Positions 55,373 to 64,000 of a stretch of 64,000 bases of DNA are shown here, one piece after another. The notes below the pieces were generated by a model. It saw only the letters and a list, made by a program, of their open reading frames with translations, was not told the origin of the DNA and did not search any database. The stretch's first letter is position 1; every line of letters begins with the position of its first letter. The position numbers and the translations under genes are program-made. The stretch comes from Agrobacterium rubi TR3 = NBRC 13261 (GTDB taxonomy: Bacteria > Pseudomonadota > Alphaproteobacteria > Rhizobiales > Rhizobiaceae): NCBI RefSeq assembly GCF_000739935.1, contig NZ_BBJU01000014.1:124001-188000 (forward strand), given 5' to 3'.

Positions 55373-56449
55373 ATGGTGAGTGGCGACATGAATGACAGCA
55401 TAAAACCCGGACAGAGCGGCCAGCCATTTGCGGGTTACGAGCGCCCCACCCTCAAGACGATCGCCTATATGACAGGCCTCGGCATCACCACCGTATCCCG
55501 CGCCTTAAAGGATGCACCGGATATCGGCGCCGAAACCAAGGAGCGTGTGCGCCAGGTCGCGCAACAGATCGGTTATCAGCCGAACCGTGCCGGCGTACGT
55601 CTTCGCACCGGCAAGACCAATGTCATAGCTCTGGTTCTCAGCGTCGATGAAGAGCTGATGGGCTTCACAACCCAGATGGTGTTCGGCATTACCGAGGTGC
55701 TAGCCAGCACCCAGTATCATCTGGTCGTCACGCCGCACACCCACGCCAAAGACCCGATGATCCCGATCCGTTATATTCTGGATACGGGCTCGGCCGATGG
55801 CGTCATCATCTCAAAAATGCAGCCGGACGATCCGCGTGTGCGCTTCATGACGGAGCGCAATATGCCCTTTGCTGCCCATGGGCGCACCGAGATGGGCATC
55901 GAGCATCCCTATCATGATTTCGACAACGAGGCTTACGTCTATGAGGCGGTCAAACGGCTGTCGCAATGCGGGCGAAAGCGCATCGCCGTTCTTTTACCAC
56001 CTAAGCAGTTTTCCTATCACGACTTCGCCCGGCGTGGCTTTGAGCGCGGCTTGCGCGATTTCAGTGTTGGCGAGTTTGCGCTGAACGGCATCATCAGCAA
56101 CGACACGCCATTGGACCAGATCAAGGAGGTCAGCCAAACGCTGATGAGCGCACCGGATTGTCCCGACGGGCTCGTCTCGATCAGCGGCACATCCACCATC
56201 GCCTTCATCGCAGGTGTTGAGGAAGCGGGGAAAAAGGTTGGCAAGGATATCGACGTCGTATCCAAACAATCTGCAGACTTTTTGAACTGGCTTCGTCCGG
56301 AAATTCACACGGTGAATGAAGACATCAAGCTGGCGGGCCGTGAACTGGCCAAAGCCCTGCTGGCGCGCATTGACGGAAAGCCGGTGGCGGGCTTGCAAAC
56401 CTTGAGCCAGCCCGTCTGGTCCAGTCGCACCCCCAAATTCGGCGCATAG
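55373..56449 (+). CDS. LacI-family transcriptional regulator
   Basis: About 358 residues (353 from ATG 55388). The N-terminal HTH reads [26 protein letters not shown], followed by the hinge helix [22 protein letters not shown] and a periplasmic-binding-protein-like sugar-sensing domain ([39 protein letters not shown]). It is divergent from beta-mannosidase, which it probably represses until a mannoside is present; the inducer is inferred from context. Confidence 0.92.
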   Translation: MVSGDMNDSIKPGQSGQPFAGYERPTLKTIAYMTGLGITTVSRALKDAPDIGAETKERVRQVAQQIGYQPNRAGVRLRTGKTNVIALVLSVDEELMGFTTQMVFGITEVLASTQYHLVVTPHTHAKDPMIPIRYILDTGSADGVIISKMQPDDPRVRFMTERNMPFAAHGRTEMGIEHPYHDFDNEAYVYEAVKRLSQCGRKRIAVLLPPKQFSYHDFARRGFERGLRDFSVGEFALNGIISNDTPLDQIKEVSQTLMSAPDCPDGLVSISGTSTIAFIAGVEEAGKKVGKDIDVVSKQSADFLNWLRPEIHTVNEDIKLAGRELAKALLARIDGKPVAGLQTLSQPVWSSRTPKFGA

Positions 56450-56452
56450 AAA

Positions 56453-56474
56453 AGGCCCGGAGCGATCCGGGCCT
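56453..56474 (+). terminator. Bidirectional terminator between lacI-type gene and eno
   Basis: A perfect 9-bp stem, AGGCCCGGA/TCCGGGCCT, with a GCGA tetraloop. It is followed by CTTG on the plus side and TTTTC on the minus side, so it can serve both converging genes. Confidence 0.85.
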
Positions 56475-56499
56475 CTTGTTCGAATATCGTGTGAATAGC

Positions 56500-57906
<1,407 letters not shown>

Positions 57907-57997
57907 TCAGTCGCTTTAGACGACCATCAAGAAATTACAATGACGGCGCCCGATCAGGCGCCGTTTGTGCATAAAAGTCGATTGAGGCCAAAACCCG

Positions 57998-58846
57998 TCA
58001 CACCGATTTGGCGATATCGTCAAAGGCCAGCAGCTTTTCCAGAAGCTTCGGCATGTCTTTCAGGTGAACCATGTTCGGGCCATCAGACGGCGCATTGTCA
58101 GGGTCTTCATGCGTTTCCACGAACAGACCGGCAATACCGACCGCGACAGCCGCCCGCGACAGTGTTTCAACAAATTCACGCTGACCACCCGTGGAACCGC
58201 CCTGCCCGCCTGGCTGCTGAACCGAATGGGTCGCATCGAACACGACTGGCGCGCCGAGCGACGCCATGATGGGCAAAGAGCGCATGTCGGAGACAAGCGT
58301 GTTGTAACCGAAGGACGCACCGCGTTCGCACAAAAGCACATTCGGATTGCCGCTGTCATTCAGCTTGGCCAGCACATTCTTCATATCCCAAGGCGCCAGG
58401 AACTGGCCTTTCTTGACGTTGATCACGCGACCGGTCTTGGCGGCTGCAACGAGAAGGTCTGTCTGACGGCTGAGGAAGGCAGGGATTTGCAGAATGTCGA
58501 TGACAGGCGCGACGGTCGCGCACTGTTCTTCCGTGTGGATATCGGAGAGAACCGGAAAGCCGAACTGCTGCTTCAACTCCGCAAAGACTTCAAGCGCCTT
58601 ATCGATGCCAATGCCGCGCTGACCGGACAGAGAGGTGCGGTTGGCCTTGTCGTAAGACGACTTGTAGACCAGCCCCAGCCCCAGCTTGCCGCAAAGCTCA
58701 GCTAGGTTTTCGGCAATCATGAAGGCATGGTCGCGGCTTTCCATCTGGCAGGGGCCAGCGATCAGCGAGAATCGTTTCGTGTTGGAAAAGGTGACCTGTC
58801 CGGCACCTTCGCCGACGACCACCTCAAGATTGTTCTGAACGCTCAT
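57998..58846 (-). CDS. kdsA: 3-deoxy-8-phosphooctulonate synthase (KDO-8-P synthase)
   Basis: A 282-residue TIM-barrel enzyme joining PEP and arabinose 5-phosphate in the first step of KDO synthesis for lipopolysaccharide. Typical motifs are [62 protein letters not shown] and [12 protein letters not shown]. It overlaps the VOC gene by four bases and lies upstream of eno. Confidence 0.97.
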   Translation of the reverse strand: MSVQNNLEVVVGEGAGQVTFSNTKRFSLIAGPCQMESRDHAFMIAENLAELCGKLGLGLVYKSSYDKANRTSLSGQRGIGIDKALEVFAELKQQFGFPVLSDIHTEEQCATVAPVIDILQIPAFLSRQTDLLVAAAKTGRVINVKKGQFLAPWDMKNVLAKLNDSGNPNVLLCERGASFGYNTLVSDMRSLPIMASLGAPVVFDATHSVQQPGGQGGSTGGQREFVETLSRAAVAVGIAGLFVETHEDPDNAPSDGPNMVHLKDMPKLLEKLLAFDDIAKSV

Positions 58847-59718
58847 TCTAGCTCCTCAAAAGCAAATATCGCACCTTGACCGGATGCTGGCTGGACCAGC
58901 AAACGGGTGCCCTTGCGCGTGTATGCAACGCCATTAGCAGCAAGCACGGCTGCTGTCACGGCGAGATCGGACACCGAAAAGACGATTCCCTCGCCGGTTA
59001 AACCAGAAGCGGTATTCTGCGTCGCCGTGTCAAAAAGATGGTGTGCACTCGCTGGTGTGAGAACCCGGATACCGACATTCGACGTCTGGATATAAAGTTC
59101 GCCATCACTGTCTTTAACCGCCGACACACCAAAGACTGTCTCGACCAAAGCAGCGAAGTCATCGGGGCTGTTAGCGCTCAACACCACCTCATGGATGCCG
59201 GTGACACCGTTTTCGTGGCGCTCGAGGCTGGAGCGGTCAGCCGGAAGTGCTGCAATGCGCTGACACGCGAAGAAGAAAAAGTCACTCTCGTCATAGCTCG
59301 CAAAGGCCAGACGAAAGCTGGCTTCAGACACACCGCCATCTGGCAGTGTGACCGGCCGACTGAAGGAAAAGGCGTCTCCGCCAGACATTTGTGCGGCCAC
59401 GAAGCGCTGGTGATCCGAATCGGCGTCATCGCTCTTGGCAACAAGCGCCGAAAAACCATCCTGGCCGCGTTTATCGCGAAACTGTTTGTCCTTCGCAACG
59501 AAGGCGTTTCCAGCCGCCGCATTGGCCGAATAGGTTTGAGCATCAGAGATTGCCAAAGGTTCGAGATATGTCCCGTCTTTCAGAAAGACGCAGGCATTAT
59601 CTGTTCCGAAGGGGTGTCTGGCGTTCGCAGCGATAGTAAAGCCTAACAACGAAAGCCTTTTCCGTGCCAAATCGAGGCTCGAAACCGGCAGGACGAGATG
59701 ATCGACGTCACAGCTCAT
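58843..59718 (-). CDS. VOC-superfamily (glyoxalase-like) protein
   Basis: A 291-residue protein with two vicinal-oxygen-chelate modules. The first covers about residues 1-125 ([49 protein letters not shown]), the second about 145-290 ([27 protein letters not shown]). The His and Glu pattern suggests a metal site. A start at ATG 59718 has an AAGGA site. It is co-transcribed with kdsA; substrate unknown. Confidence 0.85.
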   Translation of the reverse strand: MSCDVDHLVLPVSSLDLARKRLSLLGFTIAANARHPFGTDNACVFLKDGTYLEPLAISDAQTYSANAAAGNAFVAKDKQFRDKRGQDGFSALVAKSDDADSDHQRFVAAQMSGGDAFSFSRPVTLPDGGVSEASFRLAFASYDESDFFFFACQRIAALPADRSSLERHENGVTGIHEVVLSANSPDDFAALVETVFGVSAVKDSDGELYIQTSNVGIRVLTPASAHHLFDTATQNTASGLTGEGIVFSVSDLAVTAAVLAANGVAYTRKGTRLLVQPASGQGAIFAFEELE

Positions 59719-59845
59719 TTGGAAATCCTTGCCTGTTTTATATGCCACACATACGCTCTGAACTGTTCACAACTCTTGGACTGTGACTATGTCACGCGAG
59801 ACGAAGCAAAATCATGGGGCCTTCACAAAATTTTAGGGGATTGCA

Positions 59846-59860
59846 GAACACATATGGAAC
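59846..59860. promoter_or_regulatory. LexA box upstream of lexA
   Basis: GAAC-N7-GAAC, 64 bp before the lexA start. A GTTC eight bases further on also makes GAAC-N7-GTTC. This fits autoregulation of lexA. Confidence 0.88.
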
Positions 59861-59923
59861 ATATAGTGTTCGTTCTGTATTTGTTTCGCGAATCTTCGCC
59901 TCGAATTCCAAGGGTATTTGTCC

Positions 59924-60637
59924 ATGCTCACGCGCAAACAGCAGGAATTGCTTCTCTTCATTCATGAACGAATGAAAGAATCAGGCGTGCCCCCATCCTT
60001 CGATGAAATGAAGGACGCACTCGATCTCGCTTCCAAATCCGGCATCCACCGATTGATCACGGCTCTGGAAGAACGCGGCTTCATTCGCCGGCTACCGAAT
60101 CGTGCCCGTGCCCTCGAAGTCATCAAGCTTCCTGAGTCCTATACACCCACGGCCAAGCCGCCGCGCGGCTTTTCGCCGAGCGTTATCGAAGGCAGTCTTG
60201 GCAAACCAAAGGCTGTCGAGCCACCGCCACCCGCAAACGATGCGATGTCCAACGCCGTCAGCGTGCCTGTCATGGGCCGCATCGCAGCGGGCGTTCCCAT
60301 CTCCGCCATCCAGAACAACACGCATGACGTGGTCGTTCCCATGGATATGCTGGGTTCGGGCGAGCATTACGCGCTGGAAGTCAAAGGCGATTCGATGATC
60401 GAAGCGGGTATTTTCGATGGCGACACCGTCATCATTCGCGACGTGAACACCGCAAACCCTGGCGATATCGTCGTTGCCTTGGTAGATGATGAAGAGGCAA
60501 CCCTGAAACGTTTCCGCCGCAAGGGCGCGTCGATTGCGCTGGAAGCCGCCAATCCTGCCTATGAAACCCGTATTTTCGGGCCGGATCGCGTCAAAATCCA
60601 AGGCAAGCTGGTTGGCCTCATTCGCCGCTATCACTAA
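59924..60637 (+). CDS. lexA: LexA repressor
   Basis: A 237-residue SOS repressor. The winged helix covers residues 1-65 ([49 protein letters not shown]). The C-terminal protease domain has the self-cleavage site Ala122-Gly123, the nucleophile Ser157 (GDSMIEAG) and Lys195 (TLKRF). The linker is long and Pro-rich. ATG 59924 gives the classic start. A LexA box lies upstream. Confidence 0.97.
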   Translation: MLTRKQQELLLFIHERMKESGVPPSFDEMKDALDLASKSGIHRLITALEERGFIRRLPNRARALEVIKLPESYTPTAKPPRGFSPSVIEGSLGKPKAVEPPPPANDAMSNAVSVPVMGRIAAGVPISAIQNNTHDVVVPMDMLGSGEHYALEVKGDSMIEAGIFDGDTVIIRDVNTANPGDIVVALVDDEEATLKRFRRKGASIALEAANPAYETRIFGPDRVKIQGKLVGLIRRYH

Positions 60638-61112
60638 AGGCAGATGATGCAAGGTGGATTCGTTGAAGCGCTCTGATTGAGGGCGCTTCGCCTCTTAACG
60701 GACGCTGAATGTCTCACCAAAAAATTGCTTATGGTCGATGATCGATAACCGTCGATGTGGTGGTAGGCGGTGGAGGACGCACACTCATTTGCGCTCAAGA
60801 CCCACATAGCCTCGATTTAATTGAGATTGATCAATAGTGACGTCAATTCTGAAGTTTCCGGTTCCGCTGGCAGCGCCTCATTTTACAGACAAAGTGGAAT
60901 GTCATCTAACTCATTAGCCGACTTACGATTCGCTTCAGTAAGAAGCGTGTGATCGGTATTTTATCCCGCCCTGACTGTGTTTCGGCGGAGCTTATGCCCT
61001 CGCAATCAACATCCACATTCCCCATCAATTAATTTGACGTCTGCCATCGCTCGATCTGTCTGTATCGGCTGTGGCACCTGCGGTAACCTCCTATTACAAC
61101 AAGGGGCGTCTT
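60638..61112. other. Gene-free region between lexA and GST
   Basis: About 475 bp. Just after the lexA stop an inverted repeat (GAAGCGC/GCGCTTC, 60665-60689) may act as a weak terminator. I see no other gene, tRNA or clear repeat; some open frames are too short or poor to support. Confidence 0.5.
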
Positions 61113-61790
61113 ATGTATGAACTGTATATAACCAACAAGAACTACTCGTCTTGGTCGTTACGGCCGTGGGTGTTGATGGAAGAGCTTGCAATTCCGTTTG
61201 CAGAAAAGCTGGTGCCCTTTGGCGAGGCGGCGCACGACTTCACATCATTTTCGCCAACGGGCAAAGTCCCCTGCCTGGTTGATGGCGACCTCACCATTTG
61301 GGAATCCGTCTCCATCATCGAGTATCTGGCGGAACGGCACGAGGGCGTCTGGGCCCATGACGCCAAGGCGCGTGCGTGGTCCAGATCTGCCACAGCGGAA
61401 ATGCACGCGGGGTTCTCAACGCTGCGCAACCAGCACCCCATGACGGTCGGCCTTCGTATCCGGCCAAGCCAGATCAGTGCGAGCCTGCAAAATGACATCT
61501 CCCGCGTCGACGCCTTATGGCAGCAAGGGCTTTCTGCATTTGGCGGTCCCTTTCTTGCGGGTGAGACGTTCACGGCGGTCGATGCTTTTTTCTGCCCTGT
61601 CGCGTTCCGGTTCCAGACCTATGGAACGGTTCTGTCTGAGGCAGGCGCGCGCTACAACAACCTGCTTCTGTCCGTCCCCGCGATGACAAAATGGCAAACA
61701 GCTGCGTTGCAGGAAGTGTGGCGAGACGCTGGGCATGAGGCCGAAGCGCGGGCGGTCGGAGAGTGGTTGGAAGATTTACGCGGCAACTAG
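61113..61790 (+). CDS. Glutathione S-transferase family protein
   Basis: A 225-residue GST. The N-terminal thioredoxin-like domain includes LYITNKNYSSWSLRPWVLMEELAIPF, SPTGKVPCLVDGDLTIWES (cis-Pro and glutathione-binding loop) and SIIEYLAE. The helical C-terminal domain follows (SRSATAEMHAGFSTLRNQHPM, FTAVDAFFCPVAFRF). The catalytic Ser/Tyr region is NYSSWSL, as in the plant-type or zeta-like bacterial GSTs. It lies between lexA and comEC. Confidence 0.93.
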   Translation: MYELYITNKNYSSWSLRPWVLMEELAIPFAEKLVPFGEAAHDFTSFSPTGKVPCLVDGDLTIWESVSIIEYLAERHEGVWAHDAKARAWSRSATAEMHAGFSTLRNQHPMTVGLRIRPSQISASLQNDISRVDALWQQGLSAFGGPFLAGETFTAVDAFFCPVAFRFQTYGTVLSEAGARYNNLLLSVPAMTKWQTAALQEVWRDAGHEAEARAVGEWLEDLRGN

Positions 61791-61823
61791 GCCGAAGGAG
61801 ACGAATATCGGCCAAGCGGATTA

Positions 61824-64000
61824 CTAGTTGGCTGACAACATCTGCTCGATATGGTCAGGCAATGCGGCATCATAGCTCTTGCTGCGCCAATCATAATTGC
61901 GATGCATCGTCCAGAAACGGTTCTGCCCTTGCATCGCAGCACTTGCGCGCACCACCGGCTGATCCTTGCTCCCAAGCCATAGTTCCAGCGAGCCGGTGCG
62001 TCGCAACGTATCGGAGCTGATGAGAATGGCACCGGATCGACAGGTGGCAAAGGGTGATCGGCGCGTGGTCACGACGATGTCGGCGACATCGCAAGCCGTA
62101 CCGGTGAAGGCCGTGTTGCCGACGACGGCGACGGTCACGTCCTTGGCAGATTTCGCCACGCACCACATGTCCTTGCGACAGGTAAACACCTCCGCAGCCG
62201 ATATCGCCGCCGTCATGTCCTGCGCAGCTTTGCGTCTGTCTGCATCGCTGAGCGTGGTAAAACGCCGCGACGGTGTGGCTGCGGTCTCTCCTGTGTCGTC
62301 CTCATCGGGCGTCGGGGAATCGAGCATTTTCGCTCCAATGTGCTGGGCTGGCAGTGGCAGCGCTCTATCCCACTGCTCATAGACGAAACCGGAGCCGCGT
62401 TGTTTGGTCGTCGCCACCGCATCGTTGGACAGGAGAGCGACAAGCGAGCCATCTTCATAGATCAGCACATCCGGCTTGCTGCGCCATTGCTCGGTCACCA
62501 ACATGACAAATCCGGCGACAATGAAGGGTAGTCCGATCAGCGCAAGCCGTGTCCGCAGCAGCGCAATCAGCATGAACCCGCTGGTCGACACCGCCAGAAA
62601 CCAGCCGTTCTGGCGGCCGATCGTGGTGTCGCCGCCCCAGCTCGAAACCTCCTTGGCGATTTCGATGACCATGGCCATGCCATAGCCCATGACCTTGAGG
62701 AAAGGTCCATCCAGCCCGAACGGCATCAGCAGCATTCCCACCAGTCCAAACGGCATGACGATCAGCGACATGATCGGCATCGCCGCAAGATTGGCAGCCA
62801 GACCATAGGCGGTGATACGGTGGAAATGTTCGATGGAATAGATGGCCGTCGAGATGCCACCGATCAGTGACGTGATGACCACACCGCCGATGACGGTCGC
62901 CACCTTGGACGACAGCGACAACCACCATGGCGGATGCGCCATCGCCAGACCTTCGCGGTCGCCACGCCACCGGCTCCAGGCGGCATATCCCGATACCAGC
63001 GCAAGGGTTGCGGCAAAGGACATCTGGAAGCTCGGCCCCATCACCTCGTGCGGTGATAGGACGATGATGATGATCGCAGACAGCGCCACGTTGCGCAGGC
63101 TGATCGAGGGCCTATCGACCAGCACGGCAAACAGCATGATCGACATCATCAGCCACGCACGTTCCGCCGAAACGGCAAAGCCTGAGATCAGGTAATAGGC
63201 CAGCGTCATCAAAAGGGCGGCGAAGGCGGATATTTTCTTGACGGGCCAGCGCTGCGAAAACCCCGGAAAAAGGCTGAATGCCGTTCGCATGCCCACAAAG
63301 AAGATGCCGGCCGCCAGCGCCATGTTGAGCCCTGAGATCGCAACAATATGCGCCAGACCGGAAACGCGCAGCGCCTCCATCGTATCATTGGAAATCGCAC
63401 GTCTCTCATCGGTGACAATGGATGCCGCGAAAGCACCCGCATCGCCGCCGATCAGATCACGGATGCGCTGGGCGATGTCACTTCGAAGTTTGTAAAGCCA
63501 CGTATCGGCCGCCTGAGCCCATGGTTTTGTCTCTTGCTGATCCGGGTTGGATGAGACCGGCTTGGGTGCACCGTAGAAAAATCCTGTCGCGCCGACGCCA
63601 TTGAAATAGGATGCGAAGGCAAAATCATTGAGCCCCGGCAAAGCCGGGCCGGATGGCGGCGAGAGGCGGGCTTTGCCGGTGATCGTCTGGCCGATACCCA
63701 CTGCCTCATGGCGACTGCGCGACACAACGGAGACCCGCTCCGGCGGGCGCGTGATTGTCGGCTCCGTGGTGGATTTCAACGCAACCAGATAGCGCCAGTA
63801 CCCCCTCGCATCCAGTTCGCGGCGTTCCACGGTTCCGCTGATCATCGTCGTTACCGACGTGTCGAGAATGATGGTCCCTGCCCGACGCGCCTCCCAATCG
63901 GACAGCAGCATGCCGACAAAGATCAGCACCGCGGCCTTCAAAATAGCGGGCATCACGCCCGGGCGATGAAACGTCGCAACAGCGATCGCGGCCATGCAAA
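61824..64000 (-). CDS. comEC: ComEC/Rec2-family DNA-uptake membrane protein, 5' end outside window
   Basis: At least 723 residues; the frame is open to the window edge, so the N-terminus is missing. An N-terminal DUF4131-type part is followed by the Competence domain (VSGLAHIVAISGLNMALAAGIFF, FAVSAERAWLMMSIMLFAVLVDRP, PSFQMSFAATLALVSGYAAW) with about eight helices. The C-terminal domain resembles the metallo-beta-lactamase-like domain of ComEC, but I see no HxHxDH metal motif, only the late CDVADIVVTTRR and LELWLG. Typical alphaproteobacterial ComEC near lexA. DNA uptake is the family role; competence here is not shown. Confidence 0.92.
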   Translation of the reverse strand, partial: CMAAIAVATFHRPGVMPAILKAAVLIFVGMLLSDWEARRAGTIILDTSVTTMISGTVERRELDARGYWRYLVALKSTTEPTITRPPERVSVVSRSRHEAVGIGQTITGKARLSPPSGPALPGLNDFAFASYFNGVGATGFFYGAPKPVSSNPDQQETKPWAQAADTWLYKLRSDIAQRIRDLIGGDAGAFAASIVTDERRAISNDTMEALRVSGLAHIVAISGLNMALAAGIFFVGMRTAFSLFPGFSQRWPVKKISAFAALLMTLAYYLISGFAVSAERAWLMMSIMLFAVLVDRPSISLRNVALSAIIIIVLSPHEVMGPSFQMSFAATLALVSGYAAWSRWRGDREGLAMAHPPWWLSLSSKVATVIGGVVITSLIGGISTAIYSIEHFHRITAYGLAANLAAMPIMSLIVMPFGLVGMLLMPFGLDGPFLKVMGYGMAMVIEIAKEVSSWGGDTTIGRQNGWFLAVSTSGFMLIALLRTRLALIGLPFIVAGFVMLVTEQWRSKPDVLIYEDGSLVALLSNDAVATTKQRGSGFVYEQWDRALPLPAQHIGAKMLDSPTPDEDDTGETAATPSRRFTTLSDADRRKAAQDMTAAISAAEVFTCRKDMWCVAKSAKDVTVAVVGNTAFTGTACDVADIVVTTRRSPFATCRSGAILISSDTLRRTGSLELWLGSKDQPVVRASAAMQGQNRFWTMHRNYDWRSKSYDAALPDHIEQMLSAN

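Overview
The window reads as chromosomal DNA of an alphaproteobacterium of the family Rhizobiaceae, most like Agrobacterium/Rhizobium. Supporting this are the gcvT-gcvH-gcvP order behind a tandem glycine riboswitch, the rlpA / dac / tmk-holB-metG-tatD-MBL block, ATP12, LexA boxes of the alphaproteobacterial direct-repeat type (GAAC-N7-GAAC), a znuA / znuCB-zur cluster, and the lexA next to comEC arrangement. Most genes are core housekeeping genes. The genus is inferred from gene content and protein style, not from a database search.

Layout. 1-3.2 kb: glycine cleavage genes on the minus strand under a tandem glycine riboswitch. 3.2-12.4 kb: small stress-type proteins, a copper-handling pair, the fluoride channel crcB, an RluA-family pseudouridine synthase / HAD phosphatase / ATP12 run, an exported hydrolase, S-formylglutathione hydrolase, DUF1345 and UPF0178 proteins. 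12.6-17.6 kb: the clearest accessory region. A P-loop kinase is followed by a cassette of about 2.8 kb bounded by insertion-sequence-type inverted ends, which carries a WYL-type regulator, a divergent EamA transporter and a remnant of a second EamA transporter but no transposase. About 12 bp further on lies an apparently intact ISNCY/IS1202-like element with its own transposase. 17.7-28.4 kb: ClC channel, then the MBL-tatD-metG-holB-tmk and dac-rlpA minus-strand blocks, interrupted by a 404-residue orphan gene of unknown function on the opposite strand. 28.7-35.4 kb: tRNA-Ser, small proteins, an oxidoreductase, a candidate sRNA, an ankyrin protein and a D,D-carboxypeptidase with a SPOR domain. 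35.4-44.3 kb: gyrA, marC, a SUKH-like/TPR orphan, and the divergent SOS pair ssb and uvrA. 44.3-51.3 kb: DUF72, dusA, an FAH-family hydrolase, gamma-carbonic anhydrase, the zinc uptake cluster and an RcnB-like protein. 51.3-56.5 kb: aldo/keto reductase and a GH2 beta-mannosidase with a divergent LacI regulator. 56.5-64 kb: eno, kdsA with a VOC protein, lexA, a glutathione S-transferase and the start of comEC.

How the parts work together. lexA (with its own LexA box) and the ssb/uvrA intergenic box form an SOS set. Zur shares an operon with znuCB, which is divergent from znuA across a short AT-rich region with a near-palindromic box. The glycine riboswitch controls glycine breakdown. A palindrome lies between beta-mannosidase and its LacI-type regulator, and another between the WYL regulator and the EamA transporter.

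The best candidates for something not previously described are the transposase-less cassette at 13.16-15.95 kb and the orphan gene at 24.84-26.06 kb. The candidate sRNA near 31.3 kb and the carboxypeptidase with two altered active-site motifs also deserve a second look.
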